NCBI RefSeq assembly: GCF_964355755.1
Contig: NC_092671.1
Coordinates: forward strand, 15,172,501-15,236,500
Origin: Antedon mediterranea
Lineage: Eukaryota; Echinodermata; Crinoidea; Comatulida; Antedonidae
Length of the DNA stretch: 64,000 bases
Reading direction: 5' to 3'
Part shown: positions 1-13,700 of the stretch, in pieces
Numbering within the stretch: the stretch's first letter is position 1
Layout: each line of letters begins with the position of its first letter
Notes under the pieces: model-generated
The model's input: the letters and a program-made list of their open reading frames with translations, nothing else
Told to the model about the DNA's origin: nothing
Databases searched by the model: none
Position numbers and translations under genes: made by a program

Positions 1-1549
1 ATAGCGCAATATATGCACATATATAGCATTATTATTGCATAATAACAGTATTTAAAAAAGTGCATATTTTGGCCATTTTTTCAAAAAAATTTCCAAATTT
101 CGACCATTTTAGTTTTTGACATAAATGGTTACTATGCTTCTCTATAAGATGATTACCCAATATATGCACATATATAGTAATATTATTGCATAATAACAGT
201 AGTTTTAAAAGTGCGTATTTTGTCCATTTTTCGAAAAAAATTGACATATTTCAACCTTTTTATTTTTTATGTAAATGGTTACTATACGTCTAAGATGCCT
301 ATAACAACGCAATATATGCACATATATAGCAATATTATTGCATAATAATAGTATTTTAAAAAGTCCGTATTTTTGCCATTTTTCGAAAAAAAATCTCAAA
401 AATCACTTTTTTAGCTTTTTGGGCTATTTAGGAAATGATACACCTTGTGGTATATTCAGATATTCACAATTTTAACTAGAAATATGAAATTTAAAAATCA
501 AAATACCACTCAATTACAAGTGTGTGTTACTATTGTCACCAAAGACTAACTCAACTACAAATGCCATGAAAGACTCACTCAAATGACATATTAACACCTA
601 TTATGTCATAGGAAACCCATTCAAGTGCACAGCAATTGTGTTAATTGCACAGCAAGCTGTGAATATTCTCCCTCTTAAATTAATACTTAAAACTAAAGTA
701 AAAATACAAGAAACATGAAAAACAATATTTTAAACTTATTTTTAGTTACAAATCTATGTACACACTAAATATATACAGAAACTGATTTTCGACCCTTTTT
801 TTTTTTGACATAAATGGTATTTTAAAAAGTCCGTATTTTTGCCATTTTTCGAAAAAAAAATCTCAAAAATCACTTTTTTAGCTTTTTGGGCTATTTAGGG
901 AATAATACACCTTATAAACACGCGAATAATTGGTTCTGCGCATGTCAATTGTGCTATAGTAACCACTTTTGACATAAATGGTTATTATAGTATAATAAAC
1001 ATGCGCAGAGGCGAATAATGGGTTCTGCGCATGTCAATTGTGCTATAGTAATCAGTTTTATCGAAAATAAAAAGGTCGAAAATGGCAATTTTTTTGAAAA
1101 AAATTCCTGTGCTATAGTACAGGGAAATTTTCGAAAAATGGCCGATTTTCGAGCCTTTCATATTTTGACATAAATGGTTACTATTGCAAAATAAACATGC
1201 TGTTTATTATACTATAGTAACCATTTATGTCAAAACTGGTTAACATAGCACAATTGACATGCACAGAACCCATTATTCGTCTCTGCGCATGTTTATTATG
1301 CAATAGTAACCATTTATGTCAAAAAATAAAAGGGTCAACATCGGCCATTTTTCAAAAAAATTGCTAATTTTCGACCTTTTTTATTTTTCAATAAAACTGG
1401 TTACTATAGCACAATTGACATGCGCAGAACCCATTATTCGTCTCTGCGCATGTTTATTATGCAATAGTAACCATTTATATCTAAAAATAAAAGGGTCGAA
1501 AATCGGCCACTTTTCGAAAATTTCCCTGTACTATAGTACAAGGATTTTA
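1..1549. repeat. Palindrome-rich repeat cluster, left flank
   Basis: AT-rich DNA without a credible gene. At 1-420 a unit of about 150 bp recurs almost three times; its marker ATATGCACATATATAG starts near 10, 163 and 311. From about 900 to 1,545 other short modules recur in both orientations: GACATAAATGGTTACTAT, the arms ATGCGCAGA and TCTGCGCAT around a GAATAATGGG centre, and the palindrome CTATAG inside GTACTATAGTAC. A segment containing AGCTTTTTGGGCTATTTAGG occurs twice (about 402-440 and 863-910). The same modules reappear right of the satellite at 24,370-25,170. I read this as decayed, nested non-autonomous elements. No transposase reading frame is visible. Confidence 0.75.
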
Positions 1550-1674
1550 AGTCGCGTGGACGCGACTCTATAGTTCACTATTTCGGTCGGTCGGCCTGTC
1601 GGTCTGTCGGTCTGGCTGTCAGTCGGTCGGTCTGTCTGTCGGTCCGGTATCACTATGCGATTTATCGCTTTCTG
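1550..1674 (+). repeat. Left boundary block: hairpin, GTCG/GTCT tract and conserved tail
   Basis: Starts with a hairpin (arms AGTCGCG and CGCGACT, loop TGGA, 1,550-1,567), then TCTATAGTTCACTAT, then a tetranucleotide tract built from GTCG and GTCT (about 1,583-1,646), then a tail beginning CCGGTATCACTATGCG. A second copy in the same orientation stands at 24,149-24,278, on the other side of the satellite. A terminal-type hairpin next to a GTCY-like microsatellite recalls Helitron-like elements (DINE-1/Helentron, bivalve and echinoderm pearl elements). That link is an inference from architecture, not from sequence alignment. Confidence 0.7.
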
Positions 1675-1700
1675 ACCTTATCTTGATATCAGTTTAATCT

Positions 1701-4700
1701 GTCAGCTGTGTGACTTAGGCAATTAAGAAGAGGAGACTCATGATTTTTTAATTCTTTCGCTTTTATTGCTACTTTCCTTTTCTAAAACCATCAGTGTTAA
1801 TTTTAATCTGAAGAGCTGATGCTATTAAATTGTGTTACTTAAAGGTAGCATTTTTTGTATATAGATGATATCGACAGCCTCATAACAAAAGTGTCTAAGT
1901 CATAATTTGTTTTTTGTTTTTCGATCTAACTCACTGCTTATATCAATATACTATATTTGTTGTGTTTCTGCCCAAGTCATCTGTGTGACTTAGGCAATTA
2001 AGGAGAGCTGACTTATGATCTGCCTAACTCACTGCTTATATCAATATACTATATTTTTTGTGTTTCTGCCTAAGTCAGCTGTGTGACTTAGGCAATTAAG
2101 GAGAGCTGACTTATGATCTGCCTAACTCACTGCTTATATCATTATACTACCCTCTGTACATTATCTGAGTGCTTTTATATACATTTGCACATGCTCAGAT
2201 CGTTTTTTTTGTGTTTCTGCCTAAGTCAGCTGTGTGACTTAGGCAATTAAGGAGAGGAGACTCATGATTTTTAAAATAAAATAAGAAATACATTTTTATA
2301 GTATATTTTTTAACCCATTTGTTACAAATTCTTTCTCTTTTATTGCTACTTTCCTTTTCTACAATCATCAGTGTTAATTTTAATCTGAAGAGCTGATGCT
2401 ATTAAATTTTGTTACTCAAAGGTAGCATTTTTTGTATATAGATGATATCGACAGCCTCATAACAAAAGTGTCTAAGTCATAATTTTTGTTTTGTTTTTCT
2501 GCCTAACTCACTGCTTATATCAATATACTATTTTTTTGTGTTTCTGCCTAAGTCAGCTATGTGACTTAGGCAATTAAGGAGAGCTGACTTATGATCTGCC
2601 TAACTCACTGCTTATATCAATATACTATATTTTTTGTGTTTCTGCCTAAGTCAGCTGTGTGACTTAGGCAATTAAGGAGAGCTGACGTATGATCTGCCTA
2701 ACTCACTGCTTATATCATTATACTGCCCTCTGTACATTATCTGAGTGCTTTTATATACATTTGCACATGCTCAGATTGTTTTTTTGTGTTTCTGCCTAAG
2801 TCAGCTGTGTGACTTAGGCAATTAAGGAGAGGAGACCCATGATTTTTTAAATAAAATAAGAAATACATTTTTATAGTATATTTTTTAACCCATTTGTTAC
2901 AAATTCTTTCTCTTTTATTGCTACTTTCCTTTTATAAAATCATCAGTGTTAATTTTAATCTGAAGAGCTGATGCTATTAAATTTTGTTACTTAAAGGTAG
3001 CATTTTTTGTATATAGATGATATCGACAGCCTCATAACAAAAGCGTCTAAGTCATTATTTGTTTTTTTCTGCCTAACTCACTGCTTATATCAATATACTA
3101 TATTTGTTGTGTTTCTGCCTAGGTCAGCTGTGTGACTTAGGCAATTAAGGAGAGCTGACTTATGATCTGCCTAACTCACTGCTTATATCATTATACTGCC
3201 CTCTGTACATTGTCTGAGTGCTTTTAAACATTTGCACATGCTCAGATTGTTTTTTGTGTTACTGCCTAAGTCAGCTGTGTGACTTAGGCAATTAAGGAGA
3301 GGAGACTCATAATTTTTAAAATAAAATAAGAAATGCATTTTTATAGTATATTTTTTAACCCATTTGTTACAAATTCTTTCGCTTTTATTGCTACTTTCCT
3401 TTTCTAAAGCCATCAGTGTTAATATTAATCTGAAGAGCTGATGCTATTAAATTGTGTTACTTAAAGATAGCATTTTTTGTATATAGATGATATCGACAGC
3501 CTCATAACAAAAGTGTCTAAGTCATAATTTGTTTTTTGTTTTTCTGTCTAACTCACTGCTTATATCAATATACTATATTTGTTGTGTTTCTGCCCAAGTC
3601 AGCTGTGTGACTTAGGCAATTAAGGAGAGCTGACTTATGATCTGCCTAACTCACTGCTTATATAAATATACTATATTTTTTGTGTTTTTGCCCAAGTCAG
3701 CTGTGTGACTTAGGCAATTAAGGAGAGCTGACTTATGATCTGCCTAACTCACTGCTTATATCATTATACTGCCCTCTGTAAATTATCTGAGTGCTTTTAT
3801 ATACATTTGCACATGCTCAGATCGTTTTTTTGTGTTTCTGCCTAAGTCAGCTGTGTGACTTAGGCAATTAAGGAAAGGAGACTCATGATTTTTTAAATAA
3901 AATAAGAAATACATTTTTATAGTATATTTTTTAACCCATTTGTTACAAATTCTTTCTCTTTTATTGCTACTTTCCTTTTCTAAAATCATCAGTGTTAATT
4001 TTAATCTGAAGAGCTGATGCTATTAAATTTTGTTACTCAAAGGTTGCATTTTTTGTATATAGATGATATCGACAGCCTCATAACAAAAGTGTCTAAGTCA
4101 TAATTTTGTTTTTGTTTTTCTGCCTAACTCACTGCTTATATCAATATACTATATTTGTTGTGTTTCTGCCCAAGTCAGCTGTGTGACTTAGGCAATTAAG
4201 GAGAGCTGACTTATGATCTGCCTAACTCACTGCTTATATCAATATACTATATTTGTTGTGTTTCTGCCCAAGTCATCTGTGTGACTTAGGCAATTAAGGA
4301 GAGCTGACTTATGATCTGCCTAACTCACTGCTTATATCAATATACTATTTTTTTGTGTTTCTGCCTAAGTCAGCTATGTGACTTAGGCAATTAAGGAGAG
4401 CTGACTTATGATCTGCCTAACTCACTGCTTATATCAATATACTATATTTTGTGTGTTTCTGCCTAAGTCAGCTGTGTGACTTAGGCAATTAAGGAGAGCT
4501 GACGTATGATCTGCCTAACTCACTGCTTATATCATTATACTGCCCTCTGTACATTATCTGAGTGCTTTTATATACATTTGCACATGCTCAGATTGTTTTT
4601 TTGTGTTTCTGCCTAAGTCAGCTGTGTGACTTAGGCAATTAAGGAGAGGAGACCCATGATTTTTTAAATAAAATAAGAAATACATTTTTATAGTATATTT

Positions 4701-7700
4701 TTTAACCCATTTGTTACAAATTCTTTCTCTTTTATTGCTACTTTCCTTTTATAAAATCATCAGTGTTAATTTTAATCTGAAGAGCTGATGCTATTAAATT
4801 TTGTTACTTAAAGGTAGCATTTTTTGTATATAGATGATATCGACAGCCTCATAACAAAAGCGTCTAAGTCATTATTTGTTTTTTTCTGCCTAACTCACTG
4901 CTTATATCAATATACTATATTTGTTGTGTTTCTGCCTAGGTCAGCTGTGTGACTTAGGCAATTAAGGAGAGCTGACTTATGATCTGCCTAACTCACTGCT
5001 TATATCATTATACTGCCCTCTGTACATTGTCTGAGTGCTTTTAAACATTTGCACATGCTCAGATTGTTTTTTGTGTTACTGCCTAAGTCAGCTGTGTGAC
5101 TTAGGCAATTAAGGAGAGGAGACTCATAATTTTTAAAATAAAATAAGAAATGCATTTTTATAGTATATTTTTTAACCCATTTGTTACAAATTCTTTCGCT
5201 TTTATTGCTACTTTCCTTTTCTAAAGCCATCAGTGTTAATATTAATCTGAAGAGCTGATGCTATTAAATTGTGTTACTTAAAGATAGCATTTTTTGTATA
5301 TAGATGATATCGACAGCCTCATAACAAAAGTGTCTAAGTCATAATTTGTTTTTTGTTTTTCTGTCTAACTCACTGCTTATATCAATATACTATATTTGTT
5401 GTGTTTCTGCCCAAGTCAGCTGTGTGACTTAGGCAATTAAGGAGAGCTGACTTATGATCTGCCTAACTCACTGCTTATATAAATATACTATATTTTTTGT
5501 GTTTTTGCCCAAGTCAGCTGTGTGACTTAGGCAATTAAGGAGAGCTGACTTATGATCTGCCTAACTCACTGCTTATATCATTATACTGCCCTCTGTAAAT
5601 TATCTGAGTGCTTTTATATACATTTGCACATGCTCAGATCGTTTTTTTGTGTTTCTGCCTAAGTCAGCTGTGTGACTTAGGCAATTAAGGAAAGGAGACT
5701 CATGATTTTTTAAATAAAATAAGAAATACATTTTTATAGTATATTTTTTAACCCATTTGTTACAAATTCTTTCTCTTTTATTGCTACTTTCCTTTTCTAA
5801 AATCATCAGTGTTAATTTTAATCTGAAGAGCTGATGCTATTAAATTTTGTTACTCAAAGGTTGCATTTTTTGTATATAGATGATATCGACAGCCTCATAA
5901 CAAAAGTGTCTAAGTCATAATTTTGTTTTTGTTTTTCTGCCTAACTCACTGCTTATATCAATATACTATATTTGTTGTGTTTCTGCCCAAGTCAGCTGTG
6001 TGACTTAGGCAATTAAGGAGAGCTGACTTATGATCTGCCTAACTCACTGCTTATATCAATATACTATATTTTTTGTGTTTCTGCCTAAGTCAGCTGTGTG
6101 ACTTAGGCAATTAAGGAGAGCTGACGTATGATCTGCCTAACTCACTGCTTATATCATTATACTGCCCTCTGTACATTATCTGAATGCTTTTATATACATT
6201 TGCACATGCTAAGATTGTTTTTTTGTGTTTCTGCCTAAGTCAGCTGTGTGACTTAGGCAATTAAGGAGAGGAGACCCATGATTTTTTAAATAAAATAAGA
6301 AATACATTTTTATAGTATATTTTTTAACCCATTTGTTACAAATTCTTTCTCTTTTATTGCTACTTTCCTTTTATAAAATCATCAGTGTTAATTTTAATCT
6401 GAAGAGCTGATGCTATTAAATTTTGTTACTTAAAGGTAGCATTTTTTGTATATAGATGATATCGACAGCCTCATAACAAAAGTGTCTAAGTCATAATTTG
6501 TTTTTTGTTTTTCTGTCTAACTCACTGCTTATATCAATATACTATATGTGTTGTGTTTCTGCCCAAGTCAGCTGTGTGACTTAGGCAATTAAGGAGAGCT
6601 GACTTATGATCTGCCTAACTCACTGCTTATATCAATATACTATATGTTTTGTGTTTCTGCCTAAGTCAGCTGTGTGACTTAGGCAATTAAGGAGAGGAGA
6701 CTCATGATTTTTTAAATAAAATAAGAAATACATTTTTATAGTATATTTTTTAACCCATTTGTTACAAATTCTTTCTCTTTTATTGCTACTTTCCTTTTCT
6801 AAAATCATCAGTGTTAATTTTAATCTGAAGAGCTGATGCTATTAAATTTTGTTACTCAAAGGTAGCATTTTTTGTATATAGATGATATCGACAGCCTCAT
6901 AACAAAAGTGTCTAAGTCATAATTTTGTTTTTGTTTTTCTGCCTAACTCACTGCTTATATCAATATACTATATTTGTTGTGTTTCTGCCCAAGTCAGCTG
7001 TGTGACTTAGGCAATTAAGGAGAGCTGACTTATGATCTGCCTAACTCACTGCTTATATCAATATACTATATTTTTTGTGTTTCTGCCTCAGTCAGCTGTG
7101 TGACTTAGGCAATTAAGGAGAGCTGACTTATGATCTGCCTAACTCACTGCTTATATCATTATACTGCCCTCTGCACATTATCCGAGTGCTTTTATATACA
7201 TTTGCACATGCTCAGATTGTTTTTTTGTGTTTCTGCTTAAGTCAGCTGTGTGACTTAGGCAATTAAGGAGAGGAGAACCATGATTTTTTAAATAAAATAA
7301 AAAATGCATTTTTATAGTATATTTTTTAACCCATTTGTTACAAATTCTTTCGCTTTTATTGCTACTTTCCTTTTCTAAAACCATCAGTGTTAATTTTAAT
7401 CTGAAGAGATGATGCTATTAAATTTTGTTACTTAAAGGTAGCATTTTTTGTATATAGATAATATTGACAGCCTCATAACAAAAGTATCTAAGTCATAATT
7501 TGTTTTTTGTTTTTCTGCCTAACTCACTGCTAATATCAATATACTATATTTTTTGTGTTTCTGCCTAAGTCAGCTGTGTGACTTAGGCAATTAAGGAGAG
7601 CTGACTTATGATCTGCCTATCTCACTGCTTATATCATTATAATGCCCTCTGTACATTATCTGAGTGCTTTTATATACATTTGCACATGCTCAGATTGTTT

Positions 7701-10700
7701 TTTTGTGTTTCTGCCTAAGTCAGCTGTGTGACTTAGGCAATTAAGGAGAGGAGACTCATGATTTTTTAAATACAATAAGAAATACATTTTTATAGTATAT
7801 TTTTTAACCCATTTGTTACAAATTCTTTCTCTTTTATTGCTACTTTCCTTTTCTAAATTCATCAGTGTTAATTTTAATCTGAAGAGCTGATGCTATTAAA
7901 TTTTGTTACTTAATAAAGGTAGCATTTTTTGTATATAGATGATATCGACAGCCTCATAAAAAAAGTGTCTAAGTCATAATTTTTTTTTCTGCCTAACTCA
8001 CTGCTTATATCAATATACTACATTTTGTGTGTTTCTGCCTAAGTCAGCTGTGTGACTTAGGCAATTAAGGAGAGGAGACCCATGATTTTTTAAATAAAAT
8101 AAGAAATGCATTTTTATAGTATATTTTTTAACCCATTTGTTACAAATTCTTTCACTTTTATTGCTACTTTCCTTTTCTAAAACCATCAGTGTTAATTCTA
8201 ATCCGAAGAGCTGATGCTATTAAATTGTGTTACTTAAAGGTAGCATTTTTTGTATATAGATGATATCGACAGCCTCATAACAAAAGTGTCTAAGTCATAA
8301 ATTGTTTTTTTGTTTTTCTGTCTAACTCACTGCTTATATCAATATACTATATTTGTTGTGTTTCTGCCCAAGTCAGCTGTGTGACTTAGGCAATTAAGGA
8401 GAGCTGACTTATGATCTGCCTAACTCACTGCTTATATCAATATACTATATTTTTTGTGTTTCTGCCTAAGTCAGCTGTGTGACTTAGGCAATTAAGGAGA
8501 GCTGACTTATGATCTGCCTAACTCACTGCTTATATCATTATACTGCCCTCTGCACATTATCTGAGTGCTTTTATATACATTTGCACATGCTCAGATTGTT
8601 TTTTTGTGTTTCTGCCTAAGTCAGCTGTGTGACTTAGGCAATTAAGAAGAGGAGACCCATGATTTTTTAAATAAAATAAAAAATGCATTTTTATAGTATA
8701 TTTTTTAACCCATTTGTTATAAATTCTTTCGCTTTTATTGCCACTTTCCTTTTCTAAAACCATAAGTGTTAATTTTAATCTGAAGAGCTGATGCTATTAA
8801 ATTTTGTTACTTAAAGGTAGCATTTTTTGTATATAGATAATATCGACAGCCTCATAACAAAAGTGTCTAAGTCATAATTTGTTTTTTGTTTTTCTGCCTA
8901 ACTCACTGCTAATATCAATATACTATATTTTTTGTGTTTCTGCCTAAGTCAGCTGTGTGACTTAGGCAATTAAGGAGAGCTGACTTATGATCTGCCTATC
9001 TCACTGCTTATATCATTATACTGCCCTCTGTACATTATCTGAGTGCTTTTATATACATTTGCACATGCTCAGATTGTTTTTTTGTGTTTCTGCCTAAGTC
9101 AGCTGTGTGACTTAGGCAATTAAGGAGAGGAGACTCATGATTTTTTAAATACAATAAGAAATACATTTTTATAGTATATTTTTTAACCCATTTGTTACAA
9201 ATTCTTTCTCTTTTATTGCTACTTTCCTTTTCTAAATTCATCAGTGTTAATTTTAATCTGAAGAGCTGATGCTATTAAATTTTGTTACTTAATAAAGGTA
9301 GCATTTTTTGTATATAGATGATATCGACAGCCTCATAACAAAAGTGTATAAGTCATAATTTTTTTTTTCTGCCTAACTCACTGCTTATATCAATATACTA
9401 CATTTTTTGTGTTTTTGCCTAAGTCAGCTGTGTGACTTAGGCAATTAAGGAGAGGAGACCCATGATTTTTTAAATAAAATAAGAAATGCATTTTTATAGT
9501 ATATTTTTTAACCCATTTGTTACAAATTCTTTCGGCTTTTATTGCTACTTTCCTTTTCTAAAACCATCAGTGTTAATTCTAATCTGAAGAGCTGATGCTA
9601 TTAAATTGTGTTACTTAAAGGTAGCATTTTTTGTATATAGATGATATCGACAGCCTCATAACAAAAGTGTCTAAGTCATAATTTGTTTTTTGTTTTTCTG
9701 CCTAACTCACTGCTAATATCAATATACTATATTTTTTGTGTTTCTGCCTAAGTCAGCTGTGTGACTTAGGCAATTAAGGAGAGCTGACTTATGATCTGCC
9801 TATCTCACTGCTTATATCATTATACTGCCCTCTGTACATTATCTGAGTGCTTTTATATACATTTGCACATGCTCAGATCGTTTTTTTGTGTTTCTGCCTA
9901 AGTCAGCTGTGTGACTTAGGCAATTAAAGAAAGGAGACTCATGATTTTTTAAATAACATAAGAAATACATTTTTATAGTATATTTTTTAACCCATTTGTT
10001 ACAAATTCTTTCTCTTTTATTGCTAATTTCCTTTTCTAAATTCATCAGTGTTAATTTTAATCTGAAGAGCTGATGCTATTAAATTTTGTTACTTAATAAA
10101 GGTAGCATTTTTTGTATATAGATGATATCGACAGCCTCATAACAAAAGTGTCTAAGTCATAATTTTTTTTTCCTGCCTAACTCACTGCTTATATCAATAT
10201 ACTACATTTTTTGTGTTTCTGCCTAAGTCAGCTGTGTGACTTAGGCAATTAAGGTGAGGAGACTCATGATTTTTAAAATAAAATAAGAAATGCATTTTTA
10301 TAGTATATTTTTTAACCCATTTGTTACAAATTCTTTTGCTTTTATTGCTACTTTCTTTTTCTAAAACCATCAGTGTTAATTCTAATCTGAAGAGCTGATG
10401 CTATTAAATTGTGTTACTTAAAGGTAGCATTTTTTGTATATAGATGATATCGACAGCCTCATAACAAAGTGTCTAAGTCATAATTTGTTTTTTGTTTTTC
10501 TGTCTAACTCACTGCTTATATCAATATACTATATTTGTTGTGTTTCTGCCCAAGTCAGCTGTTTGACTTAGGCAATTAAGGAGAGCTGACTTATGATCTG
10601 CCTAACTCACTGCTTATATCAATATACTATATTTTTTGTGTTTCTGCCTAAGTCAGCTGTGTGACTTAGGCAATTAAGGAGAGCTGACTTATGATCTGCC

Positions 10701-13700
10701 TAACTCACTGCTTATATCATTATACTGCCCTCTGTACATTTAAATCTGAGTGCTTTTATATACATTTGCACATGCTCAGATCGTTTTTTTGTGTTTCTGC
10801 CTAAGTCAGCTGTGTGACTTAGGCAATTAAGGAAAGGAGACTCATGATTTTTTAAATAAAATAAGAAATACATTTTTATAGTATATTTTTTAACCCATTT
10901 GTTACAAATTCTTTCTCTTTTATTGCTACTTTCCTTTTCTAAAATCATCAGTGTTAATTTTAATCTGAAGAGCTGATGCTATTAAATTTTGTTACTCAAA
11001 GGTTGCATTTTTTGTATATAGATGATATCGACAGCCTCATAACAAAAGTGTCTAAGTCATAATTTTGTTTTTGTTTTTCTGCCTAACTCACTGCTTATAT
11101 CAATATACTATATTTGTTGTGTTTCTGCCCAAGTCAGCTGTGTGACTTAGGCAATTAAGGAGAGCTGACTTATGATCTGCCTAACTCACTGCTTATATCA
11201 ATATACTATATTTTTTGTGTTTCTGCCTAAGTCAGCTGTGTGACTTAGGCAATTAAGGAGAGCTGACGTATGATCTGCCTAACTCACTGCTTATATCATT
11301 ATACTGCCCTCTGTACATTATCTGAATGCTTTTATATACATTTGCACATGCTAAGATTGTTTTTTTGTGTTTCTGCCTAAGTCAGCTGTGTGACTTAGGC
11401 AATTAAGGAGAGGAGACCCATGATTTTTTAAATAAAATAAGAAATACATTTTTATAGTATATTTTTTAACCCATTTGTTACAAATTCTTTCTCTTTTATT
11501 GCTACTTTCCTTTTATAAAATCATCAGTGTTAATTTTAATCTGAAGAGCTGATGCTATTAAATTTTGTTACTTAAAGGTAGCATTTTTTGTATATAGATG
11601 ATATCGACAGCCTCATAACAAAAGTGTCTAAGTCATAATTTGTTTTTTGTTTTTCTGTCTAACTCACTGCTTATATCAATATACTATATTTGTTGTGTTT
11701 CTGCCAAAGTCAGCTGTGTGACTTAGGCAATTAAGGAGAGCTGACTTATGATCTGCCTAACTCACTGCTTATATCAATATACTATATGTTTTGTGTTTCT
11801 GCCTAAGTCAGCTGTGTGACTTAGGCAATTAAGGAGAGGAGACTCATGATTTTTTAAATAAAATAAGAAATACATTTTTATAGTATATTTTTTAACCCAT
11901 TTGTTACAAATTCTTTCTCTTTTATTGCTACTTTCCTTTTCTAAAATCATCAGTGTTAATTTTAATCTGAAGAGCTGATGCTATTAAATTTTGTTACTCA
12001 AAGGTAGCATTTTTTGTATATAGATGATATCGACAGCCTCATAACAAAAGTGTCTAAGTCATAATTTTGTTTTTGTTTTTCTGCCTAACTCACTGCTTAT
12101 ATCAATATACTATATTTGTTGTGTTTCTGCCCAAGTCAGCTGTGTGACTTAGGCAATTAAGGAGAGGAGAACCATGATTTTTTAAATAAAATAAAAAATG
12201 CATTTTTATAGTATATTTTTTAACCCATTTGTTACAAATTCTTTCGCTTTTATTGCTACTTTCCTTTTCTAAAACCATCAGTGTTAATTTTAATCTGAAG
12301 AGATGATGCTATTAAATTTTGTTACTTAAAGGTAGCATTTTTTGTATATAGATAATATCGACAGCCTCATAACAAAAGTATCTAAGTCATAATTTGTTTT
12401 TTGTTTTTCTGCCTAACTCACTGCTAATATCAATATACTATATTTTTTGTGTTTCTGCCTAAGTCAGCTGTGTGACTTAGGCAATTAAGGAGAGCTGACT
12501 TATGATCTGCCTATCTCACTGCTTATATCATTATAATGCCCTCTGTACATTATCTGAGTGCTTTTATATACATTTGCACATGCTCAGATTGTTTTTTTGT
12601 GTTTCTGCCTAAGTCAGCTGTGTGACTTAGGCAATTAAGGAGAGGAGACTCATGATTTTTTAAATACAATAAGAAATACATTTTTATAGTATATTTTTTA
12701 ACCCATTTGTTACAAATTCTTTCTCTTTTATTGCTACTTTCCTTTTCTAAATTCATCAGTGTTAATTTTAATCTGAAGAGCTGATGCTATTAAATTTTGT
12801 TACTTAATAAAGGTAGCATTTTTTGTATATAGATGATATCGACAGCCTCATAACAAAAGTGTCTAAGTCATAATTTTTTTTTCTGCCTAACTCACTGCTT
12901 ATATCAATATACTACATTTTTTGTGTTTCTGCCTAAGTCAGCTGTGTGACTTAGGCAATTAAGGAGAGGAGACCCATGATTTTTTAAATAAAATAAGAAA
13001 TGCATTTTTATAGTATATTTTTTAACCCATTTGTTACAAATTCTTTCGCTTTTATTGCTACTTTCCTTTTCTAAAACCATCAGTGTTAATTCTAATCCGA
13101 AGAGCTGATGCTATTAAATTGTGTTACTTAAAGGTAGCATTTTTTGTATATAGATTATATCGACAGCCTCATAACAAAAGTGTCTAAGTCATAAATTGTT
13201 TTTTTGTTTTTCTGTCTAACTCACTGCTTATATCAATATACTATATTTGTTGTGTTTCTGCCCAAGTCAGCTGTGTGACTTAGGCAATTAAGGAGAGCTG
13301 ACTTATGATCTGCCTAACTCACTGCTTATATCAATATACTATATGTTTTGTGTTTCTGCCTAAGTCAGCTGTGTGACTTAGGCAATTAAGGAGAGGAGAC
13401 TCATGATTTTTTAAATAAAATAAGAAATACATTTTTATAGTATATTTTTTAACCCATTTGTTACAAATTCTTTCTCTTTTATTGCTACTTTCCTTTTCTA
13501 AAATCATCAGTGTTAAATTTAATCTGAAGAGCTGATGCTATTAAATTTTGTTACTCAAAGGTAGCATTTTTTGTATATAGATGATATCGACAGCCTCATA
13601 ACAAAAGTGTCTAAGTCATAATTTTGTTTTTGTTTTTCTGCCTAACTCACTGCTTATATCAATATACTATATTTGTTGTGTTTCTGCCCAAGTCAGCTGT

